This document shows positions 36,152 through 43,673 of a DNA stretch of 64,000 nt, one piece after another. The notes beneath the pieces are model-generated. The model worked only from the letters and a program-made list of their open reading frames with translations, was not told the origin of the DNA and made no database searches. Within the stretch, counting starts at the first letter, position 1. Each line of letters opens with the position of its first letter. The translations under genes and the position numbers were made by a program. Origin of the DNA: Flavobacterium sp. ACN2 (GTDB taxonomy: Bacteria > Bacteroidota > Bacteroidia > Flavobacteriales > Flavobacteriaceae); the NCBI RefSeq assembly GCF_002303885.1, contig NZ_MRCM01000002.1, positions 186,001-250,000 on the forward strand, read 5' to 3'.

Positions 36152-37786
36152 ATGGCGATTAAAGTAACAATGCCTCGTTTGAGCGATACTATGACTGAAG
36201 GAACGGTAGCAACTTGGCTTAAAAAAGTAGGCGACAAAGTAAGCGAAGGTGATATCTTAGCTGAAATCGAAACAGACAAAGCAACAATGGAGTTCGAATC
36301 TTTTAACGAAGGAACTCTTTTACATATCGGAATTCAAGCTGGAGAAACTGCTCCAGTTGATTCATTATTAGCTATCATTGGTAAAGAGGGAGAAGATATA
36401 TCTGCTCTTTTAGCTGGTGGTGATGCTCCTGCTGCTGAAGCTCCAAAAGCGGATGCTCCTGCTGCTGAAGCAAAAACTGAAACTGCTGCTCCTGCAAAAG
36501 CTGCTGAATTACCAAAAGGTGTTATAGTTGTAACTATGCCACGTTTGAGTGATACAATGACTGAAGGTACTGTAGCAACTTGGTTGAAAAAAGTTGGCGA
36601 TACTGTAGCTGAAGGAGATATTTTAGCAGAAATTGAAACAGACAAAGCGACTATGGAGTTTGAGTCTTTCAATGCTGGTACATTATTATACATCGGAATT
36701 CAAGAAGGAAACACTGCTCCTGTTGACAGCTTATTAGCTATCATTGGACCTGCAGGAACTGATATTTCTGGAGTTGCTGATAACTTTACTGCTGGAGGCG
36801 CTGCAACTGCAAGTGCTCCTGCTGCAGAAGAAAAAGCTGCTCCTGCTGCTGAAAAAGCACCTGAAGCTGCTGCTGAAACTTCAAACGGAGGAAGAATTTT
36901 AGCTTCACCATTAGCTAAGAAAATTGCTTCTGACAAAGGAATCCAATTATCTCAAGTTAAAGGTTCTGGAGAAAACGGACGTATCGTGAAAAGCGATATC
37001 GAGAACTTTACTCCATCTGCTCAAGCGCAAACTGCTTCTGCACCTGCTGCTAAACAAGAAGCGTCTGCTCCTGCTGCACCAAAAGTTTTTGTTCCTGCTG
37101 GAGAAGTTTACACAGAAGAGATCAAAAATTCTCAAATGCGTAAAATCATTGCAAAACGTTTGGCAGAATCTTTATTTACTGCGCCTCACTACAACTTAGT
37201 GATCGAAGTAAGTATGGACGAAGCAATGCAAGCAAGAGCTGCTATCAATAGCGTTCCAGATACAAAAGTATCTTTCAACGATATGGTAATCAAAGCTTGT
37301 GCTTTAGCATTGAAAAAACATCCCAAAATCAACTCTCAGTGGAAAGAAGATGCTATCATCATCAACCACCACGTAAACATTGGTGTTGCTGTAGCTGTTG
37401 AAGACGGATTAGTAGTTCCTGTATTGAAATTTACAGATGCTATGAGTTTATCTCAAATTGGCGGTTCTGTAAGAGATCTTGCTGGAAGAGCTAAAAACAA
37501 AAAATTAGGACCACAAGAAATGGAAGGAAGTACTTTTACAGTATCTAACCTTGGAATGTTTGGTATCACTGAATTCAATTCAATTATCAACCAACCAAAC
37601 TCTGCTATCCTTTCTGTAGGTGCAATTGTTGAGAAACCAGTAGTTAAAAACGGTCAAATCGTAGTTGGAAACACAATGATGTTATCATTAGCTTGTGACC
37701 ACAGAACAATTGACGGTGCAACTGGAGCTCAGTTCTTACAAACATTAAAACAATACATCGAAAGCCCAGTTACAATGTTGGCATAA
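36152..37786 (+). CDS. pdhC: Pyruvate dehydrogenase E2 (dihydrolipoamide acetyltransferase), two lipoyl domains
   Basis: A 544-residue core protein of the complex. Two lipoyl domains (about 1-78 and 124-200) carry the lipoylated Lys43 and Lys165, each in ETDKATMEF, and are nearly identical to one another. Ala/Pro/Glu-rich flexible linkers follow each. The E3/E1-binding domain is at about 246-282 (ASPLAKKIASDKGIQL), then another Ala/Pro linker, then the catalytic domain (about 310-544) with the active-site HRTIDG motif at His517 and NSAILSVGAI just before it. It transfers acetyl from lipoamide to CoA. Because of the repeats the antisense strand shows long but spurious reading frames. Confidence 0.95.
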   Translation: MAIKVTMPRLSDTMTEGTVATWLKKVGDKVSEGDILAEIETDKATMEFESFNEGTLLHIGIQAGETAPVDSLLAIIGKEGEDISALLAGGDAPAAEAPKADAPAAEAKTETAAPAKAAELPKGVIVVTMPRLSDTMTEGTVATWLKKVGDTVAEGDILAEIETDKATMEFESFNAGTLLYIGIQEGNTAPVDSLLAIIGPAGTDISGVADNFTAGGAATASAPAAEEKAAPAAEKAPEAAAETSNGGRILASPLAKKIASDKGIQLSQVKGSGENGRIVKSDIENFTPSAQAQTASAPAAKQEASAPAAPKVFVPAGEVYTEEIKNSQMRKIIAKRLAESLFTAPHYNLVIEVSMDEAMQARAAINSVPDTKVSFNDMVIKACALALKKHPKINSQWKEDAIIINHHVNIGVAVAVEDGLVVPVLKFTDAMSLSQIGGSVRDLAGRAKNKKLGPQEMEGSTFTVSNLGMFGITEFNSIINQPNSAILSVGAIVEKPVVKNGQIVVGNTMMLSLACDHRTIDGATGAQFLQTLKQYIESPVTMLA

Positions 37787-37806
37787 TCGTTGTTAATTTT
37801 ATAATT

Positions 37807-37841
37807 AAATCCCGTTTTGTTTATTCAAAACGGGATTTTTT
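37807..37841 (+). terminator. Terminator after the pyruvate dehydrogenase operon
   Basis: AAATCCCGTTTTG and CAAAACGGGATTT form a perfect 13-bp stem with a six-base loop, followed by a T run. Confidence 0.92.
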
Positions 37842-37877
37842 GTTTAATTTTCATCCTCAAATTCAAAACCTCACAAA

Positions 37878-39725
37878 ATGAAGAAACTAATTCTTGCCAC
37901 TTTATTTCTGACAGCAATTGCCTGCCAGAAAAAAGAAAGTACAGAAAAAACTACAGCTGTTGTTGATGAACACAGTTACTCTAAACCAGAACTCGCTGTC
38001 GCAAAACATCTTGATCTTGATATTAAAGTTGATTTTGACACTCAAACAATTTCAGGAAAAGCATCTTGGACAATTGACAACATCAGTAAAGGAAATGAAA
38101 TTATTTTCGACGAAAACACTTTAAATATTACTAAAGTAACTTTAGGCGACGAAGAAAAAGAAACCAAATTCGAACTTGGAAAAGACACAGAATTTCACGG
38201 AAAACCACTTCATATCACAATCGAACCAAACACAACCAAAGTAAACATTTATTACAACACTACTAAAGATGCTGTAGCTTTACAATGGTTAAAACCAGAG
38301 CAAACTGCAGACAAAAAGAAACCTTTTGTTTTTTCTCAAGGCGAAAGCGTTTGGTCACGCACTTGGATCCCTTGTCAAGATTCTCCAGGAATTCGTTTTA
38401 CTTATAATGCAAAAGTTACGGTTCCTAAAGATTTATTGGCAGTTATGAGCGCTGTAAATCCGCAGAAGAAAAATGACACTGGAGTTTATACTTTCAAACA
38501 AGACAAAGCGATTCCGTCTTACTTAATGGCAATTGCAGTTGGAGATATCGAATTTCAAGCAATCGACAACAGAACTGGAGTTTATGCAGAACCATCTGTT
38601 CTAAAAAGTGCTGCTTATGAATTTGCTGAATTAGGAAAAATGGTAAATGCTGCTGAAAAATTATACGGACCTTACAGATGGGGACGTTATGATGTTTTGG
38701 TTTTGCCACCAAGTTTCCCTTATGGCGGAATGGAGAATCCAAACCTCACTTTCTTAACTCCTGGAGTAATTGCTGGAGATCGTTCGCTAACAAGTTTACT
38801 AGCACACGAATTAGGCCATAGCTGGAGCGGAAACTTAGTTACAAATGCTACTTGGGATGATATTTGGCTAAACGAAGGTTTTACGACATACGTTGAGCAC
38901 AGAATTGGAGAAGCAATTTTTGGCAAAAAAGAATTTGACATGCAAAACGTTATCACCAATAAAGAATTGATTGATAATGTTGCTGAATATGGAGATACAA
39001 ATCCAGACACAAGATTAAAAGTTAGTTTGACAGGAAGAAATCCTGACGACGGAATCAGCATGATTCCTTATGTAAAAGGATATTCTTTTTTAAGAGTTAT
39101 TGAAAATGCCGTTGGACGAGAAAAATTCGATCCGTTTATTAAAAACTATTTCGATTCTCATGCTTTCCAATCTATCACAACAGAAGATTTTGTAACGTAT
39201 TTAAACGAAAATCTTATCAAAGGAGATAAGGCTTTAGCAGATAAAATACAATTAGACAACTGGATTTACAAACCAGGAATTCCATCAAACATTGTTCCTG
39301 TTAGCTCGGCAGAATTTGATGCTATTGACGCAATCCAAAAAAGCTGGAGAGAAACTGGTGTTGCAGGTTTAAGCAAAAAAATCACAACTACTGCAGAAAA
39401 ACAGCATTTTATTGACCATCTTCCTGCTGATATTACCGTAAAAGAAATGGAAGCGATTGATAAAGAATTCAACTTTACTAAGGGCGGTAATTTCATCATT
39501 AAACGTCAATGGTTTGTTCAGGCAATTCGTCATCAATACAAAGCTGCTGATCCTGCAATTGAACAATTTTTAATTGGAAGCAGCAGAACTGGCTCTATCA
39601 TGATGCTTTATAAAGAAATGGTTAAAACTCCAGAAGGAAAAGTTTGGGCCAAAAAAGTTTTTGATAAAGCAAAATCTGGTTATCACGCAACGACTATTCA
39701 AGATGCTGCAAGTGTTTTGAAATAG
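37878..39725 (+). CDS. M1-family metallo-aminopeptidase lipoprotein
   Basis: A 615-residue exported zinc peptidase. The signal peptide ends in a lipobox at about Cys14 (LTAIAC), followed by QKKEST. The N-terminal domain (about 40-220) resembles the leukotriene A4 hydrolase group. The substrate motif GGMENPNLTF is near residue 284; the zinc site is His310-Glu311-Leu-Gly-His314 with Glu333 in WLNEGF (HExxH-x18-E), and a catalytic Tyr is likely in YVKGYSFLRV near 400. A C-terminal helical domain follows (RRQW-like HQYKAADPAI stretch). It trims N-terminal amino acids from peptides, probably in the periplasm or at the outer membrane. It stands alone between two terminators. Confidence 0.93.
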   Translation: MKKLILATLFLTAIACQKKESTEKTTAVVDEHSYSKPELAVAKHLDLDIKVDFDTQTISGKASWTIDNISKGNEIIFDENTLNITKVTLGDEEKETKFELGKDTEFHGKPLHITIEPNTTKVNIYYNTTKDAVALQWLKPEQTADKKKPFVFSQGESVWSRTWIPCQDSPGIRFTYNAKVTVPKDLLAVMSAVNPQKKNDTGVYTFKQDKAIPSYLMAIAVGDIEFQAIDNRTGVYAEPSVLKSAAYEFAELGKMVNAAEKLYGPYRWGRYDVLVLPPSFPYGGMENPNLTFLTPGVIAGDRSLTSLLAHELGHSWSGNLVTNATWDDIWLNEGFTTYVEHRIGEAIFGKKEFDMQNVITNKELIDNVAEYGDTNPDTRLKVSLTGRNPDDGISMIPYVKGYSFLRVIENAVGREKFDPFIKNYFDSHAFQSITTEDFVTYLNENLIKGDKALADKIQLDNWIYKPGIPSNIVPVSSAEFDAIDAIQKSWRETGVAGLSKKITTTAEKQHFIDHLPADITVKEMEAIDKEFNFTKGGNFIIKRQWFVQAIRHQYKAADPAIEQFLIGSSRTGSIMMLYKEMVKTPEGKVWAKKVFDKAKSGYHATTIQDAASVLK

Positions 39726-39746
39726 TTTTTTCAAGAATTTAAGTTT

Positions 39747-39783
39747 AAAAGTGTCTGTTCTTTAGGAACAGACACTTTTTTTT
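39747..39783 (+). terminator. Terminator after the M1 aminopeptidase
   Basis: AAAAGTGTCTGTTC and GAACAGACACTTTT form a 14-bp stem with a five-base loop, followed by a T run. Confidence 0.92.
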
Positions 39784-39789
39784 CGCCTT

Positions 39790-39895
39790 GTTTGTCATTC
39801 CGAGGAACGAGGAATCGCACTAGAAATTCCGCAAAGCAATTCCTTAATCTTTGTCGAGTTTCGTGTGCGATCCTTCCTTCGTCAGGATGACAAAC
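39790..39895. repeat. Foldback repeat element (GTTTGTCAT...ATGACAAAC ends)
   Basis: The element begins GTTTGTCATTCCGAGG and ends CGTCAGGATGACAAAC. The ends are perfect 9-base inverted copies, and the following 25 bases pair imperfectly (about 19 of 25) with CGCAC / GTGCG at their inner end. The CATTCCGAGGAACGAGGAATCG-like word is, from general knowledge, widespread in intergenic DNA of Bacteroidota. No reading frame is present, so it is a REP- or MITE-like sequence or an RNA hairpin. Confidence 0.7.
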
Positions 39896-39921
39896 TAAAC
39901 GAAAACAATCTTATAAAAACG

Positions 39922-40006
39922 AGAGCCCTAGCCCCGATAGAAGTGGAAATCCTTTTGTGCCGGGGTTCGGCACAAAAGATTGGAACGGATAGCGGGAAAT
40001 AGCTTC
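39922..40006. repeat. Intergenic repeat with strong central hairpin (candidate structured RNA)
   Basis: This 85-base GC-rich block starts AGAGCCCTAGCCCCGATAG and ends GGATAGCGGGAAATAGCT. The centre is a hairpin of about 14 pairs, AATCCTTTTGTGCCG with CGGCACAAAAGATT (39948-39981), capped by a short GGGTT-type loop. CCCG and CGGG near the ends can form an outer stem, giving a compact fold. From memory similar blocks recur in Flavobacterium genomes with variable central hairpins. Its function is unknown to me. Confidence 0.6.
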
Positions 40007-40133
40007 TAAAAAAACAGCAGGGAAAATCATCCATCACATAGCGTACATTCTCCATGTTTTAAAATCTGTAATCGTCGCAACTTTGTAATGTCAAAAGACA
40101 ACAACAAATAACAACAATTAAATATTAAATAAA

Positions 40134-40664
40134 ATGACACGATTAACAGCTTTAAACCCAGAAGAAGTAACAGGAAAAACTAAAGATTTATTCAAAGCAG
40201 TTCAGGCAAAATTAGGCGTTGTTCCAAACATGATGAGAACAATGGGAAATTCTCCAGCCGTTTTGGAAGGATATTTGAATTTGAGCGGTGCATTAAGTCA
40301 CGGAAAATTAAGCGCAAAAACAGGTGAGTTAATTGCATTAGCAGTTTCAGAAAGCAATTCTTGTGATTATTGTTTAGCAGCCCACACTTTTATTGGAGAA
40401 AAACTAGTAAAAGCAGATCCTGCAATTTTAAAAGCAGCAAGAACAGGAAATTCTGATGATGCTAAAACAGAGGCTATTTTACAATTAGCTAAAACCTTAA
40501 TTAGCAAAGGTGGCTTAGTAAATGACGAAGATGTCAACAAAGCGAAAAACGCAGGAGTTTCTGATGCTGAAATTGCAGAAACTATCGCTCATGTAGCTCT
40601 AAATGTATTGACAAACTACTTTAACAATGTAGCAAATACTGAAATTGATTTTCCAGCAGTTTAA
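40134..40664 (+). CDS. Carboxymuconolactone decarboxylase/AhpD-family protein
   Basis: A 176-residue cytoplasmic protein of the AhpD-like all-helical fold. The redox motif is Cys77-Asp-Tyr-Cys80 with His84 (SNSCDYCLAAHT), as in peroxidase-related members that reduce hydroperoxides; ring decarboxylases lack this CxxC. VVPNMMRTMGNSPAVLEGYL near residues 29-48 and EIAETIAHVALNVLTNYFNN near the end fit the family. The probable role is peroxide or electrophile detoxification. An AraC-type regulator follows 87 bases downstream on the same strand, with a strong hairpin between, so regulation by that protein is plausible but not shown. Confidence 0.88.
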   Translation: MTRLTALNPEEVTGKTKDLFKAVQAKLGVVPNMMRTMGNSPAVLEGYLNLSGALSHGKLSAKTGELIALAVSESNSCDYCLAAHTFIGEKLVKADPAILKAARTGNSDDAKTEAILQLAKTLISKGGLVNDEDVNKAKNAGVSDAEIAETIAHVALNVLTNYFNNVANTEIDFPAV

Positions 40665-40702
40665 ATCAAGATTTACGCAATCACTATAACAAAAAACAAT
40701 TT

Positions 40703-40741
40703 ATAAAGATAGTTGTGAATTTATTTCATAACTATCTTTAT
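40703..40741 (+). terminator. Strong hairpin between the AhpD-like gene and araC-type gene
   Basis: ATAAAGATAGTTGTGAA and TTCATAACTATCTTTAT pair over 17 bases with one G-T wobble and a five-base loop, followed by ATTTTTA. It ends only 10 bases before the ATG of the next gene, so it may be a terminator, an attenuator of the regulator gene, or both. Confidence 0.7.
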
Positions 40742-40751
40742 ATTTTTAAAA

Positions 40752-41642
40752 ATGAAACCAAATATGAGCGCTCAAAATGTTTTCACCTTAATAAATCCGC
40801 AAAATGGAAATTTGGCTTTTAAAATTCTTCCTTTTGAAGATAACAGCTATTTTGATCATTTGCAGCGAAATAATTATTACTCTTTAATTTGGGTAACCAA
40901 AGGAAAAGGCAAAGTAAAAGCCGATTTTGCAGAACATCATTTTGAAGAAAACTCACTTCTTGCTTTTTCGCCTTACCAGCCTTTTATGCTTTGCGTGAGC
41001 GAACCAATTGAAGGAATCGCAATCCATTTTCATTCTGATTTCTATTGCATTCACATGCATCAAAAAGAAATTTCTTGCAATGGCGTTTTATTCAATAATA
41101 TTTATCAGCCACCGTATGTTCAGGTTACAGAACAAGCTTCACAAACTTTTAATATGGTAATTGATCAGATGAAAGCTGAAATTCAGAACGCAGAATTAGC
41201 GCAGTATGAATTATTGATTTCTTACTTGAAAATATTTTTAATTACCGCTTCAAGATTAAAAACAGAACAATTGGAAGAGATGAAATCGGTTCCAGATTCT
41301 AAAGAACCTATAATTCTCCAAAACTTAAAAGATGCCATTGAACTGAATTTTAAAACGAAACATTCTGCGGGAAACTATGCTGAATTATTGAACATTTCTC
41401 CAAAAGCCTTGGCAAAATTATCTAAGAATTATTTCAATAAAACCTTAACCGATTTAATTTCAGAAAGAATTATTATTGAAGCTAAAAGAGAATTATATCT
41501 AACCAACAAAACGGTCAAAGAAATTGCATACGAATTAGGTTATGATGACGAACATTATTTCAGTCGTTTCTTTAAAACTAATGCCGATGTTTCTCCACAA
41601 ATTTATCGCGAAACGGTAGGTTTTGGAAAAATGGAAGCTTAG
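40752..41642 (+). CDS. AraC-family transcriptional regulator
   Basis: A 296-residue DNA-binding protein. Residues about 15-150 form a cupin-like sensing domain (GKGKVKADFAEHHFEENSL, FSPYQPFML). The C-terminal AraC domain (about 195-290) has both helix-turn-helix units; the second carries the family signature KEIAYELGYDDEHYFSRFFK. The first ATG is at 40752, 10 bases after a strong hairpin; ATG at 40764 (fifth codon) is an alternative. The upstream neighbour is an AhpD-like peroxidase gene, which is a plausible target. The effector is unknown. Confidence 0.92.
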   Translation: MKPNMSAQNVFTLINPQNGNLAFKILPFEDNSYFDHLQRNNYYSLIWVTKGKGKVKADFAEHHFEENSLLAFSPYQPFMLCVSEPIEGIAIHFHSDFYCIHMHQKEISCNGVLFNNIYQPPYVQVTEQASQTFNMVIDQMKAEIQNAELAQYELLISYLKIFLITASRLKTEQLEEMKSVPDSKEPIILQNLKDAIELNFKTKHSAGNYAELLNISPKALAKLSKNYFNKTLTDLISERIIIEAKRELYLTNKTVKEIAYELGYDDEHYFSRFFKTNADVSPQIYRETVGFGKMEA

Positions 41643-41684
41643 TTTAGAGTCGCAATTTGCTGATTACTATAAAACTGTTACTGA

Positions 41685-42926
41685 TTACTTATTTTTCGCT
41701 TCTATCCATTTAGACATGTATCTCGTACTTGTATAAGCGTGATGTTGCAGCAGATTTCCCATGAAATTATGAAGTCGGTGGCTTTTAGAATCTATTAAAA
41801 GTGAATTTATCAATGAAATCAATTGACTTGAATAAGTGCTTTTTTGATAGCATTTATTAATGATTTTAATTCCGTTTTTTTGTGATTGTCTCCAAAGATT
41901 TTCATCTTTATAAAGCTCAATCGCTTTTTTTGCAAACTCAACCGAATCATCTTCAATAAAACCATTCCAAGGCAAATTTTCATGCATTGCTTCAGAACCA
42001 ATTGACGTTGTCGCACTTGGCGTTCCACATTGCATGGCTTCTAAAAGTTTACCTTTTAAACCCGCACCAAAACGAATTGGCGCTAGAACTACTCTAGCTT
42101 TTTTCACAACTTCATTGGCATCTTCTGCCCTTCCCATTATATAAAAACCATTTTTTGGCTGATGCAATTGCAGTACTTTTTGCGAGGGATATGCTCCGTA
42201 AACTTCCAAGATGGCTTCTGGAAAATCTCTTTTTATAGAAGGCCAGATCGCTTCTTTCAAATATTGAACGGTATTCCAATTTGGTTCATGAAGAAAATTT
42301 CCAATGAAAATGAAATTTTTTCGTTCATCAAAAGAAGGCAATTTCAAAAGTTCTTCCTCTTTCATTTCATCCACCAAAAAAGGAAGATAAAAAAATAAGT
42401 CTTCATTAATTTTGAAAACATCTTTTAGAATATTCATTTCGAATTCAGAAATAATCAAAGACAGATCACATCTTAAAATACTGGCAATTTCTCGTTTTGC
42501 AACTTCTTCAGACAATAAATCTTCCAATTCGAAAATCCGATTTTCTTTAAAAGCTTTTTGCCTCGCCGTTCTTAAACAATGCACATCTTCTGTATCTAAA
42601 ATTCTAATCGCTTTTGGACACTTTTCAATTACGCGCCACCCAAATTGTTCTTCAATCATAAAGCGATCAAACAAGACAACATCTGGATTTAATTCCAAGA
42701 TAAAATCATCAAAAGTGGAAGAATTGAGTTCGATACTCTTTTTTATTACTCCAAATTCAGATAAATCAACCATAAAATTACTGTCCTGAGCCGCACTTGC
42801 AAAAGTAATTTCGAATCCATTTTCTTTGAAAATAGAAATCAATTGCATCATTCTTCCACCTGCTGCAGAAGACTTTGGCTCGGGCCAGACAAACCCTATA
42901 ATTAAAAGTTTTTTGATTTGATTCAT
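41685..42926 (-). CDS. Glycosyltransferase, GT4-like
   Basis: A 413-residue cytoplasmic protein with the two-Rossmann GT-B fold. The N-terminal domain begins LLIIGFVWPEPKSSAAGGRMMQL, a GT4-type acceptor-side glycine loop, and the C-terminal domain carries FIGNFLHEPNWNTVQYL near 205 and the nucleotide-sugar site VVLAPIRFGAGLKGKLLEAM near 285-305 with CGTPSATTSIGSEAM. The EAMxCGTP pattern is typical of family GT4. It would transfer a sugar to a surface polysaccharide, glycolipid or protein, but donor and acceptor cannot be told. It stands alone, with no other glycan-assembly gene nearby, and converges on the araC-type gene. Confidence 0.82.
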   Translation of the reverse strand: MNQIKKLLIIGFVWPEPKSSAAGGRMMQLISIFKENGFEITFASAAQDSNFMVDLSEFGVIKKSIELNSSTFDDFILELNPDVVLFDRFMIEEQFGWRVIEKCPKAIRILDTEDVHCLRTARQKAFKENRIFELEDLLSEEVAKREIASILRCDLSLIISEFEMNILKDVFKINEDLFFYLPFLVDEMKEEELLKLPSFDERKNFIFIGNFLHEPNWNTVQYLKEAIWPSIKRDFPEAILEVYGAYPSQKVLQLHQPKNGFYIMGRAEDANEVVKKARVVLAPIRFGAGLKGKLLEAMQCGTPSATTSIGSEAMHENLPWNGFIEDDSVEFAKKAIELYKDENLWRQSQKNGIKIINKCYQKSTYSSQLISLINSLLIDSKSHRLHNFMGNLLQHHAYTSTRYMSKWIEAKNK

Positions 42927-43008
42927 AATCTTTGTTTCATATTACAAAATAATACTATTTTCCGCGGATTTGCACCCAATTTCCTGAAATTCGGTCGTAA
43001 AAAAACAC

Positions 43009-43016
43009 TAATTTTG
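43009..43016 (+). promoter_or_regulatory. Probable -7 element for miaE
   Basis: TAATTTTG fits the TAnnTTTG consensus 24 bases before the miaE ATG. The expected TTG about 20 bases further upstream is not clear. Confidence 0.45.
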
Positions 43017-43039
43017 CAAAATCTAAATGGTGGGAAATT

Positions 43040-43621
43040 ATGTTGGGATTAAAATTAGCTACGGACCCGCGCTGGGTAAATATCGTTGAGTCAAATATCG
43101 AAGAAATTTTAACGGATCATGCCTGGTGCGAACAAAAAGCGGCTTCAAATGCGATTAGTATCGTTACTTACAACTCTGAACTCGAAGAATTGGTAACCGA
43201 AATGCTTGAAATTGCAAGAGAAGAACTGGAACATTTTCAGATGGTTCATAACATTATAAAGCAACGCGGACTTGCTTTAGGCCGCGAAAGAAAAGATCAT
43301 TACGTAAATGTACTTTTTAAGTTCATGAAAAAAGATGGTAGCCGTAGAGATGCACTTTGCGATCGATTATTGTTTTCTGCAATGATCGAAGCTAGAAGTT
43401 GCGAGCGCTTTAAAGTACTTTCTGAAAACATTAAAGATGAAGAATTAGCAAAATTCTACCGCGATTTAATGATCTCTGAAGCTGGCCATTACACTACATT
43501 TTTAGGATTTGCCAGAAAATATCAAGATAATATTGATATCGATAAACGCTGGAAAGAATGGATTGAATATGAAGGTTCGATTATTACTAATTATGGTAAA
43601 AACGAAACCGTTCACGGATAA
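43040..43621 (+). CDS. miaE: tRNA-(ms2io6A)-hydroxylase MiaE
   Basis: A 193-residue nonheme diiron enzyme of the ferritin-like superfamily that hydroxylates the isopentenyl group of ms2i6A at position 37 of tRNAs reading U-starting codons. Ligand positions are visible as Glu in EEILTDHAWCEQKAA, EExxH in AREELEHFQ near 77-85, and the second pair in MIEARSCERF near 115 and ISEAGHYTTF near 150. Length is close to family norm. The gene is followed by the AsmA-like gene after 52 bases without an obvious terminator, so both may be co-transcribed. Confidence 0.92.
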   Translation: MLGLKLATDPRWVNIVESNIEEILTDHAWCEQKAASNAISIVTYNSELEELVTEMLEIAREELEHFQMVHNIIKQRGLALGRERKDHYVNVLFKFMKKDGSRRDALCDRLLFSAMIEARSCERFKVLSENIKDEELAKFYRDLMISEAGHYTTFLGFARKYQDNIDIDKRWKEWIEYEGSIITNYGKNETVHG

Positions 43622-43673
43622 ATTACGCTCTTTTTTATTACTCTATTTTCATATTTAAACACCACTATTCGCT

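Noticed and set aside
36334..36936. Long antisense reading frames across the E2 gene
   Set aside because: They mirror the repetitive Ala/Glu-rich lipoyl and linker codons and show no start context or family signature.
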